From positions 21,542,758 through 21,606,757 of the forward strand of contig CM073323.1 in assembly GCA_037043015.1 (NCBI GenBank): a stretch of DNA of 64,000 nt, read 5' to 3'. Below, piece by piece: positions 1 through 12,839 of the stretch. Position numbers and translations under genes: made by a program. The notes under the pieces are model-generated. The model saw only the letters and a list, made by a program, of their open reading frames with translations. It searched no databases and was not told the origin of the DNA. Position 1 is the stretch's first letter, and the number at the start of each line of letters is the position of its first letter. The DNA comes from Bryum argenteum. Its lineage: Eukaryota; Streptophyta; Bryopsida; Bryales; Bryaceae.

Positions 1-1751
1 ACGTAGTAAATCAAAATTTCAACATCATCCAAATTTTGTTTGATAATAAGGTTACTGATCATGAGTTTGTTTTTGAGTATCATAAAATCATTCAGTTTGA
101 GATTGAGGTCGAGCATGTGCCAAACTTTCCGATTAATTTTGGATGACAAATTACAAAATTGATACAACAACAATTAAAGTGACGATTATCAGACGGAGCA
201 CGTGGTCCCAACCATAACGGCTCCAATACGAGAATATTTTGTGCACTTAGCTCCCCCGGGTTATACATTTCTTTGGCTTGCTCTGCTCTCCTGCAGTGCC
301 GGCAATGCCGCAATCTTGTTTCAAGTTTTGCATGCACATGTGAGTGCCTATTAAACCTCGCCGTCGTGTTTCAAGCTCTGCATGCACATGTGAGTGCCCA
401 CATTGCTGCTCCTCCTCACGGCGCCTGGGCAGAGCGCTCACTGGTCCTTTAGCTTCCTCGAAGCTTCTATTATTTACTTTTTCAAAAACTCTCGGCTTTT
501 GAGGGGTCTTCAGGCAGTCTGATTGGTTGAATCACTCCCCGAACTTATGTTATTCTGTAGTGGTTGAGACTACCCACAAGGATTATGTTATAATTGATAA
601 TTACCACATTAGCACATATTTTTATACTCAATCATTCTAGTTTATTAATATTTAATATGAATCGATTCATTTATAACGCGAAATACATTTACAATAACAA
701 CATGAATTCAATTGTACTTCCTTTACCCATAAATGCGCCAGAATATTTTTAGCCAAAAAACTCAATTATGAAAAAATTGTCGTTGGTGAAAATGAAGCAA
801 ATTTTTTAAATCTTAACCGTACAAACCTGTACTAGACTTATTGTAGGTCATGTGGAACAAAAATTGAGTCATGAAGTCTCATAGATTGCAAGATTATAAC
901 ATATTGGTCTTCAAACGAGACTACCAAAATTCATGTTTTTGACTTAGGAGTGGAAATGCCACTACTAGACCTAGTGCAATGAAAAAAGCTCCAACTAGAA
1001 ATTCGTTCACCTCCATTTTAATAATATCCTTGAATCAAAAAATATTATCAAAAATTATTATTTGCTCAAATAATAACCTTGCAATGGTGAACTGTGCTAT
1101 AATTTTTTTACAGAGGAAAAATTGTCCAAGACTAGACCCTTTGCGCTCAAATTCTTGCATTATCTTCAAAACTCTTTTAGTTAGGTCAAGTTTTCTACCA
1201 CTAAAATTACACTTCAATTGGAATCCATCCCAAAAAAGAAATTCAGAATCCATCGGTGTATGAAGGAGATATAGCTCTTCAAAAATCATTCATTTATTCT
1301 TTCTTTTTTTCCTTCGGGAAAACATCGTTGCAAATCCAATACCAAAAATTCTTGGATCAAATATCTTCCAACTAAAAAGTTGTTAGTCTTCATCTTAAGA
1401 TCATGATTTTGCAGAAAATATACATGTACAACTATTATTGATTTCATATAATTGTCTTACAATGATAAAACATGCCTATAGTTTCAAAACCCAAAAACAG
1501 AAGTTGCCTACACTAAAATGCATGCCATTAATTCAAACTTCAGCGTATGGGTATGAAAAGTTTAGCACACAAACCAGACTTGATTTGAGACCCAACCCAA
1601 GTTATTTCATACAAAACGGACCTCGGATGAAGAAGTTATGGCTCTTCAAAGTTGCTGCTTGTCATGTAAAAGCTCGTTTTTCGACATTCGGCGCGTATAG
1701 GGATTAATACATATATTGCACTTTATTCAGCTAGACCTCTACATTATTTTT

Positions 1752-1811
<60 letters not shown>

Positions 1812-3955
1812 ATTAAGTGTGTTAGTTTTGCTTGCAAAAATATCTCGAATTTTAAAAAACTTCAAATCTATATAATTCGGTCCCTTTTTTGGGTACTTGA
1901 AAGTTAATAGTATACATTGTGACTTTGGCATAACGGAAAATAACGAGAGTTGTTCATGACGCAATTTATCCGCGTATAAGCAAGTAAGGTTCAACGATGA
2001 CAAAACTAGAGTCTACAAAGAGCTATAAACACACATTCTTTGTTGCAAGTCTCATCCTGAGTTATTTCATCAAAAATCTATTGTATCCCTTGCCAATTTC
2101 AAACCATATTCATGCACATCGTGTCTCACGATCTCCTTATTGCTTGGTTTAGGTTTTGCAACCTCCTTCTTTGTGGACGAGTTATTTACGAAACACTTCA
2201 TCTTCAATCGAATCGCTATATATGTGACTTCATTCCATTCCCTCATAAAATCTGAGCTTCCTTCACGCATCTAATTCCAAAATACACAGAAGAGATGACC
2301 AAGTCAAATAGATAGATATGACTTATAGATAGATACCTATGCCTAGGGCCATAGCTAATGGAGTGTTTTTTTGTACTAGTAATGTCTCAAGGACCACTGG
2401 ACAAAGAGATAATGTGACAGTACTATTCATTGCTTACGATGATCGACACTGACCCAATCACTTAAGAAAATTATCAAGGTAGATGTTGACTTTCGCCTTG
2501 CTTTCTATCAAATAGCTCTGAACTTCCTTAACCACATAAGCCTGGCAATGAATACTTCACACTTATTAATGTGCAAAACAAACGTAACTATTGGATAGTA
2601 CATTGCACCTTGCGAGAGATTGAGGGTTTCATCATTAATTCAAATGATCTTTACTTGTCTTTTTGACTTTAACCCCTAAATGTCTGTAAGTGCCTTTGTG
2701 GCCAGTAGAATACGCTATATTTTTATAGTACTTGGGATGGATCTCGACTCTTTATAGCTTTGGGTTCAACACAAAAGCAGAAATTAAGATAAATGTGGTT
2801 CTAGTGAGCAATTCACTTCTGAATTTGGAGCTTGTTGTTGGTAGCAAGTGCCAATTATACAGCCACCTTTCTACTATCCCCATGGAACATTTCGAGGTTT
2901 ACCCTCAACCATCCCAACTATTTTTCAATCAAAAAACACATTTACCAAAAGTATTAAAAACAAAAATAAAGGTAAATTATTCATAAATGAACAATTGTGG
3001 AATCTTGTAGACTACCAAAGAAACATTACAAAATTTCATCATTTCTCTTTAAAAGTGCCAATGTTACCAATAGACTCATTGCAATCGACAAAATCACCAA
3101 ATAGTAAGTTGTTCATTTTCATACGAATAACACCCTTGTACCAAACAAATCCATCAAAACAGTCTTGGCTCAAATAATACCCTTGTAATTGCAAAAACAT
3201 CCCCACGATTTACAAAGGAAAAAAATATATATACATCACGGAAAATATGAGCTCAACACAAGGCCCCCAAAATGAGCTTGAAGGGGAATTGCTTGTTAAT
3301 TAAAATTGTCCTTCACGATTTTCATTCAAGCTCTGATCCCCTATTTCCGCCCAATATTATGATCAATCTTGTATGGTAAATGAACATGATTGGCTCCATA
3401 AATGCTTGGGGTTAGAATAGAAATGGTTTCATAATGTTGGTACTACGATACTACTCTTATTTTATTGTAATTACTATGATACTCCTCTTATTTTTATTCA
3501 TCCTTCCTTAGACTCTCCTCTTTCGTTGAAAATAGAAGCCATGCACTATGTTGAAAAAAGAAACAATAAATAGTAATTAATAAAAAAATGAAAAAATGAC
3601 TTTCCACCTTGTACTCGTCTTTGAATAGAAAATAAATCAATAATCTTCCCCAAGTGTGGCAATTAGCAATCGTCTTGCTTGAAATTCACCTAAGATAGAG
3701 ACAAGAAAATAGTCCTCGCCCTCCCATCTCTAGCCCTACATTTTGGTTTCGATCACAACATTTGAAGTTTCTACCACAAAAAACAAAATCATAAAACAAG
3801 AATTGAAGTCTTCTTTTATTTCTCAATGCAGTCAAGCAATGTAACACAAAGGTTAACAAGGGCACCTTGCACCCAAAATTAAACAACCCTCTACCTCCCC
3901 AACGTGCCTACCCAACATAAAACATCAATGCATCCAGATATAGGTGAGTCATCTC
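1..3955. other. AT-rich intergenic DNA
   Basis: No convincing gene. The open frames here are short and show no family motif. It holds a two-copy direct repeat of about 30 bp (around 313-348 and 367-400, sharing GCATGCACATGTGAGTGCC), a 58-base poly-T run, and degenerate dispersed repeats: about 1,115-1,240 resembles 11,255-11,385, and 836-900 resembles 49,400-49,450 and 51,045-51,080. A TTAACCCCTAAA-like motif at about 2,669 matches the ends of MITEs seen later in the window. Confidence 0.6.
1753..1810. repeat. Poly-T homopolymer
   Basis: An uninterrupted run of 58 T. It could be the poly-A tail of a minus-strand retroposon, but no recognisable SINE or LINE body adjoins it. It creates the poly-Phe and poly-Lys shadow frames on either strand. 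Confidence 0.95.
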
Positions 3956-4249
3956 TCATTCGTCGCTGCTTGAGAGGACCTGGGCATCATCTCCTCTGCT
4001 GTAGTCTCCCTCATCGCCCTTCGTATCTTCGTCAGTAGCATCATCCCGTCTCCGTTCTGCTAGTCTACACTTTGTCTCTGCGAGGTACTCGTCGTGCAAT
4101 TCCAAAGCCTTATCCATGAAGATGTCTTTACTATATAGATTCCTCATTTTGTCCTTGAGGTCTACGTCGGTCCGGTCCCAGAATACCTTTTATTTCCTCC
4201 CAAACTCTAAGACCTCTGTCCATGCTGTGCAATAACGTCTAACACCCGC
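3956..4249 (-). pseudogene. Myb/SANT (telobox-like) exon remnant
   Basis: On the minus strand a good splice acceptor (poly-T then ACAG, 4,260-4,250) is followed by an open stretch with a Trp-containing helix region and then RTDVDLKDKMRNLYS. This resembles the VDLKDKWRN telobox motif of the third helix in telomere-repeat-binding Myb domains (TRB/SMH and TRFL families). A Lys/Arg-rich helix and an acidic Ser/Asp/Glu tail follow, up to the stop. One in-frame TAA at about 4,190-4,192 interrupts the Myb helix, so I call it a pseudogene fragment. Only this terminal exon is recognisable. No upstream exon could be placed. It could derive from a host Myb gene or from a transposon-encoded Myb-like protein. 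Confidence 0.45.
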
Positions 4250-6445
4250 CTGTAAAAAAAAGGGGTTTAGGAATTTAGTAATCCACCAGGTAACTCAAAT
4301 CGTTAGAAAGTTTGCACCTACTCAATTCGTTTGAAAGGTCTTACGCTTGTGGATGTGCCAATCAGGTGACAAATTGTCCGTTTTGATGCTTGTGAGGATT
4401 TTACAATGGTGCGCATGGTGACTAAATTCTTGTGATGCGCAGGGATGTAGACACGATTTATTTATGGTTTAGGGTACCGCCGTTTTACACCGTCTGCCGC
4501 AAAGGTGCCATCGTCTGTATATAACGTGCAGCAGAGGTGCCATCGTCTGTATGTAACGTGCAACCCTTGACCGAGCTCCATCTTGTGTCATCGGCTACTT
4601 GCATTGGATACAGGACGTGAGGCTTCGGTTTAGGGTCTATGAGTATGTCGCCTCTCTTCATCGTTCCGGCCCCGACAGGTTCGTTCTCTTTCTACAGTTC
4701 CAAACCCTCCTCTTAGCTTATACTTACATTGTGATTCATGGTCAAAGTGTTTCGATGTATAAAGTAGGCTGTAATTATACTCAATTAGAAGCTTTCTGAT
4801 GCCAGGCCAGCCTTGATGTGGGCAATGTGGGATCTCATTGCGATGGTACAGCAGAGCAAGCACCAAGGTCTACCGACTCACACGGTTCGTTCCCTATGGA
4901 ACCATGGTTGCATCCCGGTAAGCTCGTGAACGGTGGAATCCGTTTTAGCTAATCAGAACAACACCCATCTGACTCGAGTTGGTGCGTGCAGCGTGAGGAG
5001 GTGCTGGAGGTTGGCGAGTTCACATCAGATTGGACCAAGCCTATATAGGCGAATCACATGAGTTGAGACCAAGTACACGGTCAACCTCCGCCTTTTGGAG
5101 AGATGGAAACATAAATCTCACCTCACATCAGCAAACAAACCTCCGCAGGATCACACAAGTCTCTCACATATAAAATTCGCCTCAACTTGAGTCGCAGTCC
5201 AGCATGGAGCTTATCATGAATCTTACGATGTTCTGTTTTTTTCATTTGCAGGTCTTTGGTCAATTGTATTACTTCGAATCAAACGAGTCAGGTTTCTCTT
5301 AATAGCTGCAGAAACGCTTTCACCATGGTACGTCTTAGCCTGGGTAACGAGGATGGAGTACTTTACGAGCTCAACCGCTGGAGGTAGCAGGTTTGGGATG
5401 GCAGTGGATAACGAGGGGGGCCGAACTATGCTCGGTCTAACAGGGACAGCATGGAGTAGCCAAGAAGGCTGGGCGTTGACTTCGGCAACATTGGTTGTGC
5501 TGTGGAAGGAAGGGCATTTCAGTCGTCTTCTTCTTTCTTATTTTTACTTTACCCACGAATAGAATCGGTGGGTAGTTCTGTCTTGAAGGGAAAAGAGGGG
5601 GGTACCGAGGTTTAACCGGGGCAACAGCTGAGGTTACCGGCCCACGACCTGGTCGGTGCTCTCCGGACCTTCCTTGTAACCTCGGTATCTTGTAGCGATG
5701 AAGGTACCGTGAGTGTAGAACGCCTAAGACAAAGATTAGGGTTCTCGCCGAAGTCTACCAAGCAAGCCTCGGTGTTCGGAGTAAGCGGTGAGAGATGAGG
5801 AGACACAAGGATGATGGGAGATAAAGATCGTGGCTCATGGCCTTTGTATTCAATTGATAACAACGGAGTACATTCAAGCGTTCGCCAAGATAAATCGAAC
5901 ATATCCTCGCTACGGTGACTACAACGAGTGTCTCTCTCCTTTTTCTACAACCTTTATACTACGGCCGCCGCGGATATCCTCGAAACCGAACGGTGCCTTT
6001 ATCGATTGCCGAGGCATCTGCGATTAATCTACCGTGCTCCCACCGAAAAATCTTTTGCTATCTCCGTTGCGCGCTTCTTTCCCGCGCTGGCCGCCGAGGT
6101 TACCCGATGACGTCGGTCGGAATATAAGATCGTCTACTTCCTTATTAGCGTTCGCAAATTTGATTCTTTCTTTGTTTTGAAATGTTTCCTGAGGATGAAC
6201 GAGCCTTCAAGAATTTGCATGGGGAGGGTTGCTTGTCTGAATTCATATGTATTTAAAACAAGTATGGGTAAAGTTTTGGCACATAAATCCGGGGGTTGTC
6301 TGGGCATTGTAAATGGGTCAGTCTTTCGTTCAAGCTGCATTCTGCTCTATGATTGACTACTTGGCATCTTGTATTTTACATCTAAAAGTTCATGAGATAG
6401 AGTCCATACTAACCTCACATTAGCTTTCAGATTGCAAATCTAGGG
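4250..6445. other. Unassigned intergenic stretch
   Basis: Mixed composition, more GC-rich at 4,480-6,130 than the flanks. The several frames of 60-100 codons overlap one another on both strands without recognisable motifs. Part of 5,570-6,130 could be an old LTR or leader, but I found no matching second copy and no primer-binding site. Confidence 0.4.
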
Positions 6446-7120
6446 CAATATCGCCTAATCATGAAACTTGAATTTGAATGAAAAACAATTTGTTATTGGG
6501 GTTGTTTGTAAATATTTTTTGCCTTTTGGCTATTCATATTTACAAGGCAATTGTGATCGAAGCGCATGATAGTTAGGAATTCCTATATATCATTGCGTTT
6601 TGAGAAAAAACCAATTACAATATCGCCTAATCATGAAACTTCAATTTGAATGAAAAACAATTTGTTAATGGGGTTGTTTGTGAATATTTTTTGCATTTTG
6701 GCTATTCAGATTTACAAGGCAACTATGATTGAAGCGCATGATAGTTGGGAATTTCTATACATCATTGCGTTTTGAGAAAACCAATGTCAATATCGCCTAA
6801 TCATGAAACTTGAATTTGAATGAAAAACAATTTGTTATTGGGGTTGTTTGTAAATATTTTTTGCCTTTTGGCTATTCATATTTACAAGGCAATTGTGATC
6901 GACGCGCATGATAGTTGGGAATTTCTATATATCATTGCGTTTTGAGAAAATCAATTACAATATTGCCTAATCATGAAACTTGAATTGAAATGAAAAAGAT
7001 TGTATTTGTGGTTGTTTATAAATACTTTTTGCCTTTTGGCTATTCATTTTACAAGTCAACTATGATTAAAGTGGATGATAGTTTGGAATTTTTATTTATC
7101 ATTGCATTTGGAGAAAAATA
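6446..7120. repeat. Tandem array, four monomers of about 170 bp
   Basis: Four head-to-tail copies begin with CAATAT(C/T)GCCTAATCATG at 6,446, 6,618, 6,788 and 6,958, giving periods of 172, 170 and 170 bp. Each monomer contains a run like TTGTTATTGGGGTTGTTTGT, then TTTACAAGGCAA, then a GCGCATGATAGTT-type segment. The fourth monomer is the most diverged. The period is close to a nucleosome repeat, as in many plant satellites, but four copies is a small array. Confidence 0.9.
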
Positions 7121-8479
7121 GGGAACGATAACATTATGATTATGAACTTTTTAAACAATTGACAATTTTTTTTTTTAAAGGTCTATGTTGGTTTTTCATG
7201 TCTTTCTTGTTAAAATCTTATTACAAGAAATTAATTTGAAAGTACTTTTTGTTACACATCTAGTAGGACGAGTTATTTGTAGCATACAGGGTTTCATACG
7301 TGTGACGTACTATAATTCTATAGTAAGTTTGATCTTACTGTTTTTAAAAAGAAATTAAAAATTTGAAATTACAAACCAATGAACATGAAAAGTTAGCAAA
7401 GTGTATTAGGAAATTGTGTTAAAAACTTGAGGATTTTTTTTAAAAAAAAAAATCTCGTCTATGTGACAAAAGGTTCCAAAAGTTAAGAAATCATTTTTAA
7501 AAAATAAATAAAAGAAAGAAATTTGAAAAAAAATCTATTTTGGCAACTGTACCTTGTATATTCAAAAAATAAATATTTTTATGTTTAGGGCACAAGTTTC
7601 CAAGTTAATATGGTTGTAAAAAGCTTGAAAGTATGATCTTGCATTTGGAGAGTTTTTGGTTCATCATAGGTTTTTGGATTTTTCAAGTGTTTTTGGTCTT
7701 CCAAGGGTTTTATTATTAAGGTTAAACTGATTTTTGGAATATTACATGTGATTGATTGTGACTGCTTACTATGTGATATTTGTGATAATATAAATTGTGT
7801 TGATATTAACATGTTGAAATCTATTGGAGTGCTTGCATCATTGATGTGAAAGTTTGCAATGAGTTTTCCCTTTTCATCGATCACCCTTCTTCCATTCTTT
7901 AATTCTAACTTCTTTTTATTCTTCTCCATTTCATTCTTCTATTACACTCTCTTTCCATTCCTCTCTCTTTTGCTTTTGTAGTGGACTTTTTGTAGTAAAG
8001 CTGATGTAAGAGAGAAGATGTAAAGTGTACCAAATTACTTTTGGAAGTGGATAGTGAATTTCAATCGCTAAGGTTTCGAATACTGTGGTATGTGTTGTAG
8101 AAGGTTTGTTGTAAATTGTTAGGGGAATGATTATTTTTATTATGCTTTTCTTTTTATGTATGATATTGTTGAAGGCGATCGTTACAAACGCTTTGAGTCT
8201 CTCATGACTATGGCTTAGAGTTTAAATTTTAGTCATTCGAAGTGTCATTTTGTATTTCTTATTTGTATCTTTTATGATCATTGAAAGTTTGATAACAGGT
8301 GGTTGAAGTCCCATTTTGTGTCTCTTATTTGTATTTATTTTGTTCTTTGAAAGTTTGGAAACAAGTGGTGGGAATAAATAGCTCCACATGCTCTAAAGGA
8401 AAAACAAGTTCGGTCCAACTTACTACAGCTACAGTCGGAATTTACGCTGAGTGACAATAGTGGATTAACATAGAGGAAA

Positions 8480-8520
<41 letters not shown>

Positions 8521-8784
8521 CTTCTTTTCGTTTGACCTCTCATTTTTTTATTGCTGCGTTGTTTATTTCCTACTGCATACTGTAGATTGAAAGTCACTTT
8601 TTCTTAATTTGAATTTATAATAGTGAGTTCTGGTCAAGAATAAATGGATTCACTCAATGAACTTGGTATTTTGAGTTACATAAGTGCGTTTGATTTTGAT
8701 TTGACTTTTCAATTACCATATGCTTGCTGAGTAATTTTCTAGTGCATGTTGAAATCATGTTGACATGTATGTTGTTTTGATTAG
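7121..8784. other. AT-rich intergenic DNA with poly-T
   Basis: No supported gene. It includes a poly-T run at 8,482-8,520. A 114-codon minus-strand frame at 7,585-7,929 lies in extremely AT-rich sequence and shows no domain. The stretch just before 8,785 ends in a plausible splice acceptor (TTTTGATTAG), so it may include an intron of the following decayed gene. Confidence 0.5.
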
Positions 8785-10922
8785 GTGCCTATGTCAAAAT
8801 GGAGAGCAAGAGCATTTGGTGTGGGGTGTGCGATATTGAGTGCATTAGCCTAGGACATTTGGAGAGGCACAATGCTGGTAAGAAACATATTAAAATGTTG
8901 GAGCAGTATGGATGCGATCCAAATCACGCTGTATACGAGTTGGCAATAAAATATCACTACCAAACGATGTCTAGTGCCTCTTTTTCCGGTGGTACGAATT
9001 TTTTTTCAAATGATCACATTTTGGGTTTCTATTTTTAGAATCATAGCCAGGTTTTGGTTACATTTATTATTGTTTTTTGCATTGATTTAAGAAGAACTTT
9101 GGTGTTTATAGTTGTATAATTGAATTTCTTACTGTATTTTGCTATGTCTTGGTGTTTTTTTGTGTGAATGCAGGCGCTTCAATTAAATGAGGAAGATGTG
9201 CAAATTGTGCAACAAGACCTTCAATGACGAAATTGGAATGGAATATCACAGAGTGTCGAAGACTCATGTAAGCAACTTTCAAGCTACATGAGAAGTAGAG
9301 GACAACAGTTTCGGCTCCTACGCGATGATTCCTCAAAATTATGCGCATGGTAATTCATTTTTAAAATATTGTATTTTCTAAAAAAAAATTAAAAAAAATA
9401 TATTTCTTAATTGAAAGGACTTTGTAGTGAATTGTATTTACTGTTGCTATGTATATATTGCAGCTACTTGTTGTTATGAGCTTCCATTGCATGGACTTCT
9501 ATTGATTCAAGAGTTTCGCAAGCATGGTGTTTCGATCCCCTCAATAGTGAGAAAAGTTTATACCGTTCGCGAATTGAAGGTGAAAGAAGGACTTGGAATA
9601 GTAGCGTACAACGAGCAGTTTCTAACGTCAAAGGAGCTTGTATATTCTACGGTGATTGTTTACGAAGATACGATTGGAGCAATCGTGATTCATAATGCCA
9701 TTCCTAGCGCGGAACTTTCTGCATTGTGGAAGCTTGGTTATACGGCTCATTTGCTCGGTGGAGAAGTGAAGAGGGGAGGTTCAAAATATGTTGAAGATGT
9801 AGAGATAACATGGGAGGAGAAAAGGATGATGATGATGGGATGGACTAACCCATATCGCGATGGAGTTTTATTGACTGAGTAAGTATACAATCTACATGGA
9901 GTGTGGAAGTTTGGGATTTTACAAAATAGTCGATGAAGTTTATGGTTTAGAGCTTTGTTTTGTTCTATTAATATAATTAAATTTTGGCTTGTATTGCAGA
10001 TATTCTCATAATGTCAGATCGAAGGGTGCAAAGAAAGCCATCACAGTGGGCGAATTGAAGACTTATGGCGTTACTTTAGCTATGCGTTTGGATGAGTAAG
10101 CTCAATAACTTCGTCCATGTGATATGATATTTAAAAATTTCTTAATATTAATTTGAATTGTAATATGGCAGGTACGTTTCCAAAATGTTCCCTGTGCAAC
10201 GCGCTGCGGTTAAGAACGCCTCTACCCATGACCACGTTAGCAATATGGGTCTTCTTGGCAATACAATCTTTACAACAATGGGGATAACTCACAATTATGT
10301 GTGCATTCCTCACGTTGATGCAAATGACGTTGATTGCAGCTTTATGTTTTGACTGAAAGAAGATAAAATCTTTGATGTTTATGAATTATTTCAAGGAAAT
10401 TTGTAAATCAATACGTGATTCTTCTATGAAGAAATTTATATGTTGTTTGTCATGCAGGCATTGAGGCTCAACAAGGCGGGGAGTTTGTGCTTCTAGGTTA
10501 TGGTCTGCATTTCATTCCTAAGGCTGGAACGATGATGGTGATCAAAACGCCTATCGTTGTGCATGGCACCAGAGAAACGAAGGTAGGATCTACTATCGGC
10601 ATTGCTTTAGCTTGCAGACAACTTATTTTGAACCAGGGTGAAAAGAGGGGCGCAAATCGACCAGAAGGTTCTACAAAGTAAGCATTCTAATGATTCTTAT
10701 TCCTCTTGAGGGTACAGTCATTTTTTGACTTCTTGTTTGTTCATCTACTTGACTTTTCTTTTGCATAGTGCTTCTCTTATTATGTAGTATTGCTTAAAAT
10801 AATTATATTTAAAAAAATAATTTTTTGAAAATTTTGTTGCAGTTGTAGGCAAAGGAAAGACGAGGATGCAGGAGAAAGATGGTGGAGATGCATCTTTAAA
10901 AGTTTACAAAAGGAAGAAATGA
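8785..10922 (+). pseudogene. C2H2-finger / 2OG-Fe(II) dioxygenase (TET/JBP-like) gene, decayed
   Basis: Exons read at about 8,785-8,991, 9,174-9,349, 9,464-9,878, 10,000-10,095, 10,172-10,395, 10,458-10,677 and 10,843-10,922, most with GT/AG borders. The first two exons each encode a U1-type C2H2 finger (CGVCDIECISLGHLERHNAGKKH and MCKLCNKTFNDEIGMEYH followed by a second His). The later exons give a 2OG-Fe(II) oxygenase core: PHVDANDVD supplies the H-x-D iron pair, then GGEF, PKAGTM, and VVHGT supplies the distal His, followed by an Arg. That spacing and the GGEF/HGT signature resemble the TET/JBP nucleic-acid dioxygenases. In-frame TAA and TGA (exon 2), TGA (exon 5) and a lost donor after 10,395 show it is broken. 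The family call is an inference. A plant-specific or transposon-borne 2OG oxygenase is the alternative. Confidence 0.55.
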
Positions 10923-11093
10923 TTAGATATGTAATACTATGTTTGGACTGTTGCATTGTTGGCACTCCAACATAGATTTTTAGAGTTTAGGTATATTTTT
11001 TACTTGATTTTTTTTATTTTTGATACTTGAGTCGTTGCCGTCTTATGCAGTTACTTTCTAAAACATTGGTAACACAATCAGTATAGTTATTAA

Positions 11094-11170
11094 CAAAAAT
11101 CGAACTCGTTAATAGAGGTCGATGTCCTGACTTACAAGCTTGTTGTCTATGCCATTCAGCTACCCTGAAT
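11094..11170 (-). repeat. Candidate tRNA-derived SINE head or tRNA pseudogene
   Basis: Read on the minus strand, TAGCTGAATGGC matches the internal A-box consensus, and GAGTTCGATTT, about 45 bases on, matches the B box loosely. The stems do not close into a clean cloverleaf and there is no acceptor-stem match, so it is not a functional tRNA. A SINE head is the most economical reading, but no second copy is visible in the window. Confidence 0.3.
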
Positions 11171-12026
11171 GCAGAATTTATAGAATTGTCTGTTTTCATA
11201 TTTATAGTCTTTCGATGGTGATAACGGACCTACAAATTACGGGGAAAAAATAGTTTAGAATTAGACCTTTTGTACTCAAATTCAAGCCTTACCTGTAATA
11301 CATTGTTCATTAAATGTAGCTTTCCATCACTAAAATTAGACTATGGTTTGAATTGTTTCCAAAAAAATAGAGTCTTAAAAAGAGTCTACCTTGTGTGGTA
11401 AAATGTGCAAAACCATATAGTGAAGTATGAAATAATGGCATGCATTTTAGTCAAGTCAATTTTTAGAATAGATGGAGTGAAGTTTGGAGTACAAACATAT
11501 GACTTAGTGATGTGGAAGATACAAAAATAAGTGTGGGGAGAAGGTACCATCGTTTTTAAGGATTTCTTATTCTAGGAGATTGGATTGATTTCTAATGTCT
11601 CGAGCACCGTTGGGTTCAATCCCATGCTCCGTACGTTCAATCCGAACCTCCGAAGGTTCTATGCTATATCATGATTAGTAATTTTTACTATGTACAAATG
11701 TGAATTTTTCATATGATGCTATATACGTACTAATGAGTACATAAATATATTATTGGCATGGATGACTTTATTTTTTTGTATTACATGCTGTAGAAAGAAG
11801 GCACTATTGTTTTCAAGGACCTCAAAACCCCGGAACAAGTTCTGGAGGATATCTTTTTCTAGGAGATTGGATTGATTTATAATGTGAAAATACATGTTTT
11901 GTGTAGTAGTGACTCATAAGCTAAACTATTGTTTCAATTGAATAATTTATTTTTTTTCTTTTCAATGTAGGTGTGCAGATTCATAAAGAGATCTAAACGA
12001 CCCGTCTCGTTGCAACAACAACCAAA

Positions 12027-12155
12027 TCAATGGCATGCTTCGTAGGTTCAATCCTGTGCTTCGTAGGTTCATTGCCATACTCCGTAGGTCCACTGCCATG
12101 CTCCGTAGGTTCAATTGAAAGGTCCGCATGATCAATCACATGCTCCATAGGTGTG
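12027..12155. repeat. Degenerate short tandem repeat around GCTCCGTAGGTTCAAT
   Basis: About five imperfect units of 22-27 bp containing (A/T)GCT(C/T)CGTAGGTTCA follow one another. Related units (CATGCTCCGTACGTTCAAT) occur at about 11,623-11,645. No function is suggested. Confidence 0.7.
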
Positions 12156-12839
12156 ATACTTGCTGACATTCCACCATAAAGAGCGATGACGGTGGTGCAC
12201 CCTCAATCAAATCTTGACTGCTTGAGCACGGGATAATAGCTTAAGAATCGTTCAAAGCTCTTTCCCGGATTCTCTAATATTGGCTTGGAGGCGCGAAAAA
12301 AATTCCTGTATTTAGGAAGATTAATTGAACTCTCGAAGAGAGAGCATCAACCATGAAACACAATCGGTGGTGAACGCTGATTGTCATCGGTGTTGAGAGA
12401 ATACAATCCATAGTGAAACCCTTATGCACAAGGAATCACTCGAAACCCCCAAAAAATGCAACATTGGCCTGGTGAGGAATAGACGGCGAGCAATATACCG
12501 TTGGAATTGTATCGAAAAAACACGCACTATGGGCACAAGAAATCTTGGAATCGACTGAGAATTGTACGAGATACGGCTTCCGGAAGGTTGCGGCAGTTTT
12601 AAAAACAACGTCTCAAAATCTGGATGCAGAGATTAATTGACGTTGATTCAGGGGTGAAGACTTACACCAATGACATCGCGATGAAAACTTATGCAAGATA
12701 GGCGCAAGAAAATTGGAAATCGGACAAGATTTGAAAAACATATGTGCATTCGCAAAGGCGTGGTTACACCGTTGTGTCCCTTAGTTTGTATTGGAGGTGT
12801 GTTCAAAAATACCGAATGCACTGCATTCTTGTTCATCGA

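Larger units (their letters stand above)
10923..12839. other. Intergenic DNA with diverged duplications
   Basis: No gene. It contains a diverged direct duplication around TTCTAGGAGATTGGATTGATTT (about 11,545-11,600 and 11,825-11,885), a repeat shared with 1,115-1,240, a tRNA-like segment and a small tandem repeat (both listed separately). The frames at 12,384-12,896 overlap on both strands and lack motifs. Confidence 0.45.

Noticed and set aside
1716..2003. Poly-Phe and poly-Lys frames
   Set aside because: Produced by the poly-T run.
7585..7929. 114-codon minus-strand frame
   Set aside because: Low-complexity AT-rich translation with no motif, no splice context and no related copy.
11094..11170. 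A functional tRNA gene
   Set aside because: The A- and B-box-like words are present, but stems do not pair and no acceptor stem closes the structure.
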